Origin: Clostridia bacterium
Lineage (GTDB): Bacteria > Bacillota > Clostridia > Oscillospirales > Ruminococcaceae
NCBI GenBank assembly: GCA_003246805.1
Contig: QKDG01000106.1
Coordinates: 1-24,401 of the forward strand
Length of the DNA: 24,401 bases
Reading direction: 5' to 3'
Shown here one piece after another: positions 1 to 7,711 of the stretch. Positions within the stretch are counted from its first letter, which is position 1. Every line of letters starts with the position of its first letter. The notes beneath the pieces are model-generated. The model was given only the letters and a program-made list of their open reading frames with translations, made no database searches and had not been told where the DNA came from. Made by a program: the position numbers and the translations under genes.

Positions 1-414
1 GGGGAAAACCCGGCGGCAGCTGATGCATCAGGAATAAATATCAGCCTTTATAAGTATGTAAACATTTGTATAGGTGGTGCTTTGTGCGGATTAGGTGGCG
101 CATATCTATCACTTGTTTTTATTGGGGGATGGCAAAAGGATATAACTGCCGGTGCCGGCTGGATTGCTGTTGCGCTGATTATTTTCAGCACATGGAATCC
201 GATAAAGGCTATATTTGTATCATATGCTTTTGGTGCACTGAGGGGGCTTAGCTTTACATTCCAGTCAAGCGGGATAAACATACCTTCATCGTTGTTGGCT
301 ATGCTGCCATATGTTGCAACAATCATCGTTCTTCTCTTTATTTCTGTTAAAAAGAAGAAGGAAAATCAACCCCCAAATTCACTTGGAACAGCATATTTCA
401 GGGAAGAAAGATAG
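1..414 (+). CDS. Nucleoside-type ABC transporter permease, C-terminal part (5' end outside window)
   Basis: Frame 1 is open from the first base to a TAG stop at 412-414, giving about 137 C-terminal residues. The visible part begins GENPAAADASGI, has hydrophobic segments (GGALCGLGGAYLSL, GAGWIAVALIIFS, MLPYVATIIVLLF) and ends in a charged tail with LGTAYFREER. This pattern, including the LG-x-x-Y-x-REER end, is typical of the second inner-membrane permease (YufQ/NupQ-like) of BmpA-linked nucleoside importers in Firmicutes. It should form a membrane channel with a sister permease, an ATPase and a lipoprotein, all presumably upstream of the window. Substrate is inferred from family only. The gene is last in its operon, because a terminator follows and the next gene is convergent. 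Confidence 0.85.
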   Translation, partial: GENPAAADASGINISLYKYVNICIGGALCGLGGAYLSLVFIGGWQKDITAGAGWIAVALIIFSTWNPIKAIFVSYAFGALRGLSFTFQSSGINIPSSLLAMLPYVATIIVLLFISVKKKKENQPPNSLGTAYFREER

Positions 415-443
415 TTATTGTTATATAAAAATCAATAAAAAAC

Positions 444-483
444 AATATTGCCTGGTTACCTTTTATGGTATCCAGGCAATATT
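444..483. terminator. Bidirectional rho-independent terminator between convergent genes
   Basis: A 17-base stem (444-460 with 467-483, one internal mismatch) closes a six-base TTTTAT loop. It lies between the permease stop and the phosphorylase stop. On the minus strand the stem is followed by TGTTTTTT, so it is strongest for the phosphorylase transcript. On the plus strand the tail is a weaker AT-rich stretch. Confidence 0.85.
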
Positions 484-516
484 TATATTGGAAGATGGAA
501 TATGAAGACGGCTGAT

Positions 517-2940
517 TTACATATTTACTGTTACAGAATAATAGTTTTTGCCTGCAACAAAAGGAACAACATTGTTGTCACACTCATGTCCGTCAACAAA
601 AACCTTGATGCTGCCACTGCAACTGTTGTTTACAGTGATGTCGTAGGTTGCGTTTCTGAACAAACGTGTTGCTTTATACTGACTGATGCTTGCAGGAAGA
701 CAAGGTGACACCTTTAAGCCGTCATGGTCAGGAATAATTCCAAGGATGCCCTGGCTTGCTGCTGTAAATGTCCAGGCTGCTGTACCAGTCAGGAAGCTGT
801 TTTTAGCCTCACCATAGTTTTTGGCACTTCTTCCTGCTATTGTCTGGCTATAAACATAAGGTTCAGTCCTGTGAATTTCGCTTATATCTTCAAGATAAGC
901 AGGGCAGTTTCTCCTGTATATATCATATGCGTTTTCGCCGTCATTTTCCACTGAGAAAGCCATTACAATCCAAGGGTTGTTGTGGCAGAAAACTGAGCCG
1001 TTCTCTTTGTATCCTGGTGGATAGCTTGAAATTTCACCAAGCTCCTTGTGGTATTTTGTATAGCAAGGGTTGAGAACCTCAACACCATAATCATTCAGAA
1101 GATATTTCCTTACAGATTCAAGCGCGGTCTTTCCAAAGCCCTTGTCTTTTCCGATTCCGGCCATAGTACAAAAGCCCTGAGGCTCAATGAAAATCTTGCC
1201 TTCCTCACAATCCTTGCTGCCTATCTTTTCTTCAAAAGCATCGTAAGCACGCAAGAACCATTCTCCGTCCCAGCCGTTTTCAATAACTGCCTGTTCTAAA
1301 ACTTTAATTTCATTCCATATAAAGTCTGCTTCACTCTTATCACCAAATCGGCTGCAAAGCTCAGCATAAGCTTTACCGTATTTTACAAACATTCCAGCAA
1401 TGAAAACACTTTCAGCCTTGCCACTTTCAAAGTTCGCACAGGTCTGGAAGCTCTCGCCTGGGGTTTCACTAAAACAGTTAAGGTTCAGGCAGTCGTTCCA
1501 GTCAGCTCTTCCTATAAGAGGAAGCCCGTGAGGCCCTTTGTTGTTGATTGTATAATTTATACTGCGTCTCAAATGCTCAAACAATGGCTTTTCGCTGCCG
1601 ATAACATTGTTGAAAGGCACTGGAATATTAAGAATTGAAGAATCTCCGGTTTCCTTGATATATGCGTCTACGCAGGCAATAAGCCATAGCGGGTCATCAT
1701 TAAAGCCAACGCCTACATCAGCGTTTCCTCTTTTTGTCAAAGGCTGATACTGATGATAGGTGCTTCCATTCTCAAACTGAATAGACGCAATATCTATAAT
1801 TCTCTCCCTTGCTCTTTCAGGAACAAGATGAACAAATCCAAGCAAATCCTGGCAGCTGTCTCTGAATCCCATTCCTCTGCCTGTTCCGCTTTCATAATAG
1901 CTTGCGCTACGGCTCATATTAAATGTAATCATACATTGGTATTGATTCCATATATTCACCATTCTGTCAAGCTTGTTGTCGTCACTGCTTACATTAAAAC
2001 GTGAAAGCAGCTTGTTCCAGTATTCTGTAAGAGTTGATTGTGCTTCAAGCACAGATTCAGTTTTGCTGTATTTACTGATTAAAGCTTGTGCTTTTTCTTT
2101 ATTTATAATATTATCTGAAATAAACTTTTTATCGTTTTCATTCTCAACATAGCCGAGAATAAATACACATTCACGTTCTTCACCGGCTGCAAGTGTCATA
2201 TCAATTCTATGGCAGGCAATAGGTGACCAACCGCTTGCAACACTGTTGCTGCTTGTTCCGTTTTCAACAGCCATCGGATTCTGCCATGAGCGGAATTTGC
2301 CTAAAAAGCTGTCTCTGTCGCTGTCAAATCCATTTGTCTCACAGTTAACAGAATAAAACGCAAAGTGGTTTCTTCTTTCTCTGTATTCGGTTTTGTGATA
2401 AATTACGCTCTTTTCAATTTCAACCTCACCAATGTTAAGGTTTCTCTGAAAATTGGTTGAATCGTCAACTGCGTTCCAAAGGCACCACTCAACAGCGCTG
2501 TATAATGAAATAGTATGAGGCTTGCTGTCATTGTTTTTAATCTTTATTAAATTCAACTCGCAGTTTTCGCCAAGAGGAACAAAGCACAATAACTCAGAAC
2601 TTATTCCGTTTTTAGAAGAACTGAATTTTGTATAGCCAAGGCCATGTCGGCACTCATATGTATCAAGCTGTATGGCACATGGTAAATATGCCGGGCTCCA
2701 AACTGTGTTTTCATCTTTTATATAATAGAATCTTCCGCTTATATCAGAAGGAACATTATTATAACGATAACGGGTCAGTCTTAAAAGCTTGGCATCTTTA
2801 TAGAAAGAATATCCCCCACAAGTATTAGAAATCAAAGAAAAAAAGCCCTCGTTGCCAAGATAATTAATCCACGGTAATGGTGTTTCAGGGGTTTCAATAC
2901 AGTATTCCTTGTTGATGTCATCAAAATGTCCGAATTTCAT
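517..2940 (-). CDS. Cellobiose phosphorylase (GH94)
   Basis: This 807-residue cytoplasmic enzyme should split cellobiose with phosphate into glucose 1-phosphate and glucose (EC 2.4.1.20), saving ATP. The length matches clostridial cellobiose phosphorylases (about 811). It opens MKFGHFDD and PWINYLG, then has NIWNQYQCMITFNMSRSAS and RGMGFRDSCQDLLGFVH. The general acid should be Asp483 in RADWND. FCHNNPW (His653) and LTGTAAW (Thr718-Gly719) match the positions of phosphate contacts in the family structure; their 65-residue spacing is as expected. An in-frame TTG at 2946 is possible, but the GAGGTGAG ribosome site (2947-2954) sits well for ATG 2940 and too close for the TTG. The gene is divergent from the LacI-type regulator and sugar importer, with an operator copy in its leader. 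Cellobiose fits better than chitobiose or cellodextrin given the overall motif match. Confidence 0.94.
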   Translation of the reverse strand: MKFGHFDDINKEYCIETPETPLPWINYLGNEGFFSLISNTCGGYSFYKDAKLLRLTRYRYNNVPSDISGRFYYIKDENTVWSPAYLPCAIQLDTYECRHGLGYTKFSSSKNGISSELLCFVPLGENCELNLIKIKNNDSKPHTISLYSAVEWCLWNAVDDSTNFQRNLNIGEVEIEKSVIYHKTEYRERRNHFAFYSVNCETNGFDSDRDSFLGKFRSWQNPMAVENGTSSNSVASGWSPIACHRIDMTLAAGEERECVFILGYVENENDKKFISDNIINKEKAQALISKYSKTESVLEAQSTLTEYWNKLLSRFNVSSDDNKLDRMVNIWNQYQCMITFNMSRSASYYESGTGRGMGFRDSCQDLLGFVHLVPERARERIIDIASIQFENGSTYHQYQPLTKRGNADVGVGFNDDPLWLIACVDAYIKETGDSSILNIPVPFNNVIGSEKPLFEHLRRSINYTINNKGPHGLPLIGRADWNDCLNLNCFSETPGESFQTCANFESGKAESVFIAGMFVKYGKAYAELCSRFGDKSEADFIWNEIKVLEQAVIENGWDGEWFLRAYDAFEEKIGSKDCEEGKIFIEPQGFCTMAGIGKDKGFGKTALESVRKYLLNDYGVEVLNPCYTKYHKELGEISSYPPGYKENGSVFCHNNPWIVMAFSVENDGENAYDIYRRNCPAYLEDISEIHRTEPYVYSQTIAGRSAKNYGEAKNSFLTGTAAWTFTAASQGILGIIPDHDGLKVSPCLPASISQYKATRLFRNATYDITVNNSCSGSIKVFVDGHECDNNVVPFVAGKNYYSVTVNM

Positions 2941-2976
2941 ATACAACTCACCTCATAAATATATATTATTAAATAA

Positions 2977-2990
2977 CTTAAACGTTTTCG
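2977..2990 (-). promoter_or_regulatory. LacI-family operator copy 1 (phosphorylase side)
   Basis: CTTAAACGTTTTCG contains the CG-centred palindrome AAACGTTT typical of LacI/CcpA operators. It is the exact reverse complement of the 14 bases at 3163-3176. It lies just downstream of the -10 proposed for the phosphorylase gene, where a bound repressor would block early elongation. It also partly fits a catabolite (cre) consensus, so CcpA cannot be excluded. Confidence 0.7.
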
Positions 2991-3005
2991 ACGTATTATA
3001 TATAT

Positions 3006-3035
3006 ATTATACGAAACGATGATAAAAATAAAGAC
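3006..3035 (-). promoter_or_regulatory. Probable promoter of cellobiose phosphorylase
   Basis: On the minus strand a perfect TATAAT lies at 3006-3011. The -35 region near 3029-3035 (GTCTTTA) is a poor match, which suits a promoter needing help or released from repression. The surrounding TATATATA tract offers other -10 registers. The expected start near 2999 places operator copy 1 in the early transcribed region. Confidence 0.5.
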
Positions 3036-3126
3036 CTTTCTTCTCTGGAATTCAAAATTCGTTGTTTTGCACAAAAAAGAACATGAAATTTTAGCACGTA
3101 TATTTCAAAATGTTTGAACAATTCAC

Positions 3127-3155
3127 TTGACAGACTGCGAATGTTCTGTTATTAT
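3127..3155 (+). promoter_or_regulatory. Promoter of the LacI regulator/sugar ABC transporter operon
   Basis: TTGACA (3127-3132), a 17-base spacer and TATTAT (3150-3155) form a near-consensus sigma-A promoter. Transcription should start near 3162, at the edge of operator copy 2. This excludes the far-upstream in-frame start of the regulator at 3114. Confidence 0.8.
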
Positions 3156-3162
3156 ATGTTTA

Positions 3163-3176
3163 CGAAAACGTTTAAG
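3163..3176 (+). promoter_or_regulatory. LacI-family operator copy 2 (regulator/transporter side)
   Basis: CGAAAACGTTTAAG is the exact inverted copy of the site at 2977-2990, with centres about 186 bases apart. It overlaps the predicted transcription start, so binding should repress the regulator and the transporter genes behind it. Two inverted identical sites flanking divergent promoters could also allow looping. Confidence 0.75.
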
Positions 3177-3200
3177 ATTTTTAAAGTGAGTGGTGGTATT

Positions 3201-4208
3201 ATGGTAACGTTAAAAGATGTTGCAAAAAAATGTAACGTATCCCTTGCAACAGTAAGCAAAGCGCTGAATGGGCACACAGATATTGGTGAGCAGACAGCCG
3301 ACAGTATAAGGCAGATTGCAAAGGAAATGGGTTATCTCCCTAATGCTATGGCAAGGGCACTTAAAACTAATCGGTCCAACAACATAGGAGTTTTATTTGT
3401 TGACAAAACAAGCAGCGGCTTGACGCATGAATATTTTTCTGAAATACTTAACAGCCTTAAAGTCCATGCTGAGTTTAGGGGCTATGATATAACATTCATA
3501 AGCAGTAACATTGGTTCGTTCTCGATGGATTATTATGAGCATGCAAAATACAGGCGATGTGACGGTGTTGTAATTGCCTCAGTTGATTTTGACAATCCGG
3601 ATGTTATAAAGCTCGTCAATAGTGAAATACCGACGGTTACGCTTGATTACATATTTAACAACTGCTTTGCGGTTATGTCTGATAATATAACCAGCATGCA
3701 GGAAATTGTTTCTCACGTTTATTCATTGGGGCATAATAAAATTGCATATATTCATGGTGAAGATACCTCTGTTACTCAAAAGCGTATTGCAAGCTTTTAT
3801 AAAACATGCAAGAGCTTTGGTATAAATGTTCCTGATGAATATGTCAAATCGGCCATGTATCATGATCCAAGGTCAAGCGGGCTCGCAACTAGAGAATTAC
3901 TTGCGTTGGAAGACAGACCAACCTGTATTCTTTATCCTGACGATTTTTCTTTTATTGGCGGGATGAACGAGATTGAAAAGCAAGGGTTAAGCATACCTGA
4001 GGATATCAGCGTTGTCGGGTATGATGGTATTTTGCTTTCACAGGTTTTAAGGCCTAAGCTTACAACATTCAGGCAGGATGCTGAGGAAATAGGAAAGCAA
4101 GCTGCTCTGGCACTTATTGATAAAATTGAAAATCCAAAGCAGTTTATCACAAACCATGTAGTAGTAAAAGGGAAGCTGATTCCGGGCGACACAGTAAAAC
4201 GAATTTGA
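3201..4208 (+). CDS. LacI-family transcriptional regulator of the cellobiose locus
   Basis: This 335-residue DNA-binding protein probably represses the sugar transporter and cellobiose phosphorylase genes until a sugar ligand binds. Residues 1-25 (MVTLKDVAKKCNVSLATVSKALNG) are the classical LacI helix-turn-helix, followed by the hinge helix (LPNAMARALKTNRSNNIGVLF). The rest is a periplasmic-binding-protein-like ligand domain. The frame stays open back to 3114, but the promoter at 3127-3155 and the operator at 3163-3176 lie inside that extension, and ATG 3201 has a GGTGG ribosome site. Family start MVTLKDVA supports 3201. No terminator separates it from the binding-protein gene 57 bases downstream, so it is probably in the same autoregulated transcript. 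The exact inducer is not visible. Confidence 0.92.
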   Translation: MVTLKDVAKKCNVSLATVSKALNGHTDIGEQTADSIRQIAKEMGYLPNAMARALKTNRSNNIGVLFVDKTSSGLTHEYFSEILNSLKVHAEFRGYDITFISSNIGSFSMDYYEHAKYRRCDGVVIASVDFDNPDVIKLVNSEIPTVTLDYIFNNCFAVMSDNITSMQEIVSHVYSLGHNKIAYIHGEDTSVTQKRIASFYKTCKSFGINVPDEYVKSAMYHDPRSSGLATRELLALEDRPTCILYPDDFSFIGGMNEIEKQGLSIPEDISVVGYDGILLSQVLRPKLTTFRQDAEEIGKQAALALIDKIENPKQFITNHVVVKGKLIPGDTVKRI

Positions 4209-4265
4209 TAGGCAAATCTGCCTTGAAAATTATAGAACATTTTTATTTTTATGAGGAGGAAAACT

Positions 4266-5585
4266 ATGAAAAAGTTATTATCAATGGTTCTTGTTGCATT
4301 ACTTGCATTATCATTTGCAGGTTGCAATAAAAAAGAAGATTCAAAGCCTGTACAAGGTAAGGTACTTAATATTTATGCATGGAATACAGAGTTCCAGGAC
4401 AGATTTAACGAATATTACGAAGTTCCGGAAGGTATTACTGTCAACTGGATAATCAATCCAAGTGACGATGGGGTTTATCAGAATAAGCTTGACGAAGCCT
4501 TGCTGGCTCAGGAAAAAGCTGCAACAGATGATAAGGTTGATATCTTCCTGATCGAGGCCGACTATGCTCTTAAATATGTTAACAGCGACTACACTGTTGA
4601 CGTTATGGGCAATATCGGTTTAACTGATGATGATGTAAAAGACATGTATCAGTATACAAAAGATATCTGCACAGACAGTGACGGAAAACTAAAAGGCGTT
4701 TCATGGCAGGCTTGCCCAGCAGGTTTGATTTATCGTCGTTCAATTGCAAAGGATGTTTTAGGAACAGATGATCCTGATGCAGTACAGAAAGCGCTTTCGA
4801 CTTGGGAAAAATATGATGCTGTTGCAGCTGATGCAAAGGCAAAGGGCTACTACATGACATCAAGCTTCGTGGCTGACTACCGTGTATTCTCGAACAACGT
4901 TTCATCACCTTGGGTTGTTGATGGCAAAATCGTAATTGACCCAGCTATTGAACAGTGGATTGAACAGGCTAAGAATCATATTGACAATGGATACACACTA
5001 TCACATGACATCTGGGATACTGCTTCATTCGCTGAGGCTAAGAAAGACGGAAAAGCAATGTGCTACTTTGGACCAGGCTGGTTCTTCGACTTCTGCTTGA
5101 TGCCTGCTACACTTGAAAACGCTGATGGAGACAAAGCAGTAGGTAACGGCTCTTATGGCGACTGGGGCGTAGTTAAAGGCCCACAGGGTTACTTCTGGGG
5201 TGGCACATGGATTTGTGCTGCGGCAGGAACAGATAATCAGGATTTAATTAAAGATATCATGTTAAAAATGACTTGTGATAAAGATACTCTTGTTGATATC
5301 ACAGAAGAAATGGGAGATTTCACAAACAACGTTGCTGCTATGACTGAAATTGCTAATGATTCATCATACGGTCACCCATTCCTTGGCGGGCAAAACCATA
5401 TTTCACAGCTTCTTGATTCTGCACAGTCAATCAGCTTGAAGAATATTTCAGAATATGACCAGCTACTAAATGAAGGTATGCAGGATGCTATGAAGGACTA
5501 CATGACTGGTAATGTTAATAAAGCTACAGCATTAGATAACTTCTACAAAGCCGCTATCGAAGCATATCCTAATCTAACAAAATAA
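4266..5585 (+). CDS. Sugar ABC transporter substrate-binding lipoprotein (CUT1 type)
   Basis: This 439-residue extracellular lipoprotein should capture a sugar and deliver it to the two permeases that follow. It has a lipoprotein signal peptide: positive MKK, a hydrophobic core and lipobox LSFAGC with the acylated Cys20. The mature part has the layout of family-1 solute-binding proteins, with many aromatic residues suited to stacking on sugar rings. The track start at 4251 is rejected because AGGAGG lies at 4253-4258, eight bases before ATG 4266. Its place between a LacI regulator and CUT1 permeases, opposite a cellobiose phosphorylase, argues for cellobiose or short cellodextrins. That substrate is inferred from context only. 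Confidence 0.9.
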   Translation: MKKLLSMVLVALLALSFAGCNKKEDSKPVQGKVLNIYAWNTEFQDRFNEYYEVPEGITVNWIINPSDDGVYQNKLDEALLAQEKAATDDKVDIFLIEADYALKYVNSDYTVDVMGNIGLTDDDVKDMYQYTKDICTDSDGKLKGVSWQACPAGLIYRRSIAKDVLGTDDPDAVQKALSTWEKYDAVAADAKAKGYYMTSSFVADYRVFSNNVSSPWVVDGKIVIDPAIEQWIEQAKNHIDNGYTLSHDIWDTASFAEAKKDGKAMCYFGPGWFFDFCLMPATLENADGDKAVGNGSYGDWGVVKGPQGYFWGGTWICAAAGTDNQDLIKDIMLKMTCDKDTLVDITEEMGDFTNNVAAMTEIANDSSYGHPFLGGQNHISQLLDSAQSISLKNISEYDQLLNEGMQDAMKDYMTGNVNKATALDNFYKAAIEAYPNLTK

Positions 5586-5596
5586 AGTATTCCAAT

Positions 5597-5638
5597 GTGA
5601 AAAACGGCAAGGCATACTTTTGCCTTACCGTTTTTCAC
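5597..5638 (+). promoter_or_regulatory. Intercistronic hairpin between binding-protein and permease genes
   Basis: An 18-base stem (5597-5614 with 5621-5638, one mismatch) closes a six-base loop. It contains AAAAA and TTTTT near its base but has no U-tract after it. It begins 12 bases after the stop of the lipoprotein gene. Such hairpins protect the upstream message or cause partial termination, so more binding protein than permease is made. Which mechanism applies here is not visible. Confidence 0.7.
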
Positions 5639-5667
5639 AATATATAGAAAAAAGGGGGAAACAGATA

Positions 5668-6633
5668 ATGAAAAATTCTGCAAAGGGGAAGAAAAGAAAG
5701 TCAATTAGCTATGCTAAATGGGGTTATTTCTTTATTGCACCTTTTTTTATAGTATATACGGTGTTTAACCTTATTCCTTTAATATCAACATTCTATAACA
5801 GCTTTTTTGAAAATTACAGACAAGGGCTTAAAACTATTGGCCCAAACTTTGTGGGATTTGCAAACTATATTGAAATCTTTAACAATGGTGACATGTTAAA
5901 ATATCTTACTAACACCTTAATAATGTGGATAATCGGATTTGTCCCTCAGATTTTAGTATCTATGTTGATTGCTGTCTGGTTCACAAGTAAAAGGCTTAAC
6001 ATCAAAGGCCAAAGGTTTTTTAAAACTGTTATTTATCTGCCTAATCTGATTATGGCATCTGCGTTTTCTATGTTGTTTTTCGCGTTGTTTTCTCCAAGCG
6101 GCCCTGTAAATCAGATTTTGATAAGTAACGGGCTTATTGAGTCAAGCTTTATGTTTTTTGATCATACAATAAGTACACGATTGCTTGTTGCAGCAATGAA
6201 TTTTTTAATGTGGTTTGGAAATACTACAATTCTATTAATGGCTGGAATGATGGGTATAGATTCATCTTTATATGAAGCAGGCCAGATTGATGGTGCAACA
6301 TCATGGCAGGCGTTCTTTAAAATTACCTTGCCGTTATTGATGCCTATAACAGTCTATGTAATGGTTACTTCGCTGATTGGCGGATTGCAGATGTTCGATG
6401 TTCCACAGATTTTGACAAATAAGGTTGGTTCTCCAAACAGAACAACAATGACGCTGATTATGTATTTGAACAAGCATCTTGTGAGTAAAAATGTTGGGCT
6501 TGCTGGTGCGGTGTCGATAGTTATATTTGGTATAACAGCAATTTTCAGTGTATTTGTTTACAAAATGCTTATGAGTAATTACAGTAGCAGCTCTAATCAT
6601 AAAAAGGTTAAAAAGAAAGGAGTTAAGGCATAA
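5668..6633 (+). CDS. Sugar ABC transporter permease, MalF-type
   Basis: This 321-residue inner-membrane protein is one half of the sugar channel. It has a basic N-terminus (KGKKRKS), a first membrane segment around residues 18-40 and several further hydrophobic stretches. The EAA loop starts at Glu203 (EAGQIDGATSWQAFFKITLP) and contacts the ATPase. An open frame runs back to TTG 5620, but that lies inside the intercistronic hairpin. ATG 5668 has AAGGGGG at 5653-5657 and is preferred. The stop overlaps the start of the second permease by one base (TAATG), so the two are translationally coupled. No ATPase gene is nearby; a shared MsmX-like ATPase is probable. Confidence 0.92.
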   Translation: MKNSAKGKKRKSISYAKWGYFFIAPFFIVYTVFNLIPLISTFYNSFFENYRQGLKTIGPNFVGFANYIEIFNNGDMLKYLTNTLIMWIIGFVPQILVSMLIAVWFTSKRLNIKGQRFFKTVIYLPNLIMASAFSMLFFALFSPSGPVNQILISNGLIESSFMFFDHTISTRLLVAAMNFLMWFGNTTILLMAGMMGIDSSLYEAGQIDGATSWQAFFKITLPLLMPITVYVMVTSLIGGLQMFDVPQILTNKVGSPNRTTMTLIMYLNKHLVSKNVGLAGAVSIVIFGITAIFSVFVYKMLMSNYSSSSNHKKVKKKGVKA

Positions 6634-7520
6634 TGAAAAATATTAGTAATCAATCAAACGCAAATCACTTAGCAGCAAAAAACATTATAAGTTTATGGCT
6701 AAGCAGATTTTTCAGCTATCTGTTTCTGATAACTATTTCAATAGCATGCTTATTTTCCTTTTATATTCTAATTGTAAATGCATCAAGGTCGCACGGCGAA
6801 CTGATTTCATCATTTAATTTTTTGCCGGGAACTTTCTTTTTTAAGAATCTTACAACTCTTTTATCTGACACAAATATTCCTATTTTAAGAGCTTTATTCA
6901 ACAGCCTGCTCGTGTCAACAATCAGTGCTGCATTTTCGACATACTTTTCTTCAATGACAGCATACGGAATTCATGTATATGATTTTAAGGGTAAATCATT
7001 TGCGTTTACATTCATAATGGTTGTATTGATGATTCCTACACAGGTTCCTGTTCTTGGTTTTTTACAACTGATTACAAAGATGAATCTGATGGACTCACTT
7101 GTTCCTTTGATCATACCTTCAATTGCTGCCCCTGCTGTATTCTTCTATATGAAGCAATACATAGAGAGTATAGTTCCTCTTGAAATTGTTGAAGCTGCGA
7201 GAGTTGACGGAGCAAATGAATTCTTTATTTTCAACAGAATTATTCTTCCTATTATAAAGCCTGCTATTGCAGTTCAGGCAATCTTCTCATTCACTTTTTC
7301 GTGGAATAACTATTTTGTTCCGGCATTGGTTATTTCATCGAATGAGAAAAAGACAATTCCTATCCTTATTGCTCAGCTACGAAGCGCCGATTATATGAAA
7401 TTTGATTTAGGCCAAGTATACATCATGATTTTCGTTGCTATTATTCCACTTATGCTTGTATATATTTTCTTATCAAAATACATTATTCAGGGGCTTACTA
7501 TCGGTAGTGTAAAAGGCTAA
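6633..7520 (+). CDS. Sugar ABC transporter permease, MalG-type
   Basis: This 295-residue membrane protein is the second half of the sugar channel. A large first membrane segment lies near residues 28-50. The EAA loop begins at Glu187 (EAARVDGANEFFIFNRIILP), followed by KPAIAVQAIFSFTFSWNNYFVPALV, typical of MalG relatives. AAAGGAG at 6616-6622 serves as its ribosome site inside the end of the upstream gene. It is the last gene of the cellobiose operon; the terminator at 7644-7684 ends the transcript after a dispersed hairpin element. Confidence 0.92.
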   Translation: MKNISNQSNANHLAAKNIISLWLSRFFSYLFLITISIACLFSFYILIVNASRSHGELISSFNFLPGTFFFKNLTTLLSDTNIPILRALFNSLLVSTISAAFSTYFSSMTAYGIHVYDFKGKSFAFTFIMVVLMIPTQVPVLGFLQLITKMNLMDSLVPLIIPSIAAPAVFFYMKQYIESIVPLEIVEAARVDGANEFFIFNRIILPIIKPAIAVQAIFSFTFSWNNYFVPALVISSNEKKTIPILIAQLRSADYMKFDLGQVYIMIFVAIIPLMLVYIFLSKYIIQGLTIGSVKG

Positions 7521-7551
7521 ATCTTTAATAAATTACACTGGATTTTTTTAA

Positions 7552-7620
7552 CGAAGGGGTGTGGGGGCGACCGCAAAGCCCATGTAAACACCTGCTTGAA
7601 TTAGAAATGAACAAGTAGAT
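7552..7620 (+). repeat. Dispersed hairpin element, copy A
   Basis: In the G-rich orientation it reads CGAAGGGGTGTGGGGGCGAC at its start, then CGCAAAGCCC, a short bulge and ACAC. It can fold with an outer GTGT/ACAC stem and an inner GGGC/GCCC stem. The 3' part (after about 7600) is diverged from the other copies. It lies between the permease stop and the terminator, opposite in strand to the MFS gene whose 3' end follows. Confidence 0.65.
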
Positions 7621-7643
7621 ATGGAATCCATCAACAAACTGAA

Positions 7644-7684
7644 AGCAGAAACAGGAATAGCACAATGCTATCCCTGTTTCTGCT
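7644..7684. terminator. Bidirectional terminator between sugar permease and MFS genes
   Basis: A 19-base stem (7644-7662 with 7666-7684, one mismatch) closes a three-base CAA loop. It is followed on the plus strand by ATTTATTTATTT. It sits between convergent genes and can end both transcripts. Confidence 0.85.
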
Positions 7685-7711
7685 ATTTATTTATTTGGAG
7701 GGTTGGAAAGT

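Noticed and set aside
517..2940. Small plus-strand open frames opposite the phosphorylase gene (for example near 724-954 and 1048-1299).
   Set aside because: They are antisense shadows of a strongly supported gene, with no ribosome sites or recognisable products.
3008..3022. A third LacI-type operator around ACGAAACGATG.
   Set aside because: It has only half of the palindrome and does not match the 14-base sites; probably chance.
3114..3200. An N-terminal extension of the LacI-type regulator from an in-frame start at 3114.
   Set aside because: The promoter (3127-3155) and operator (3163-3176) lie inside it, and the family start MVTLKDVA is at 3201 with a ribosome site.
5620..5667. A TTG start for the MalF-type permease at 5620.
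   Set aside because: It lies within the intercistronic hairpin and has no ribosome site; ATG 5668 has AAGGGGG.
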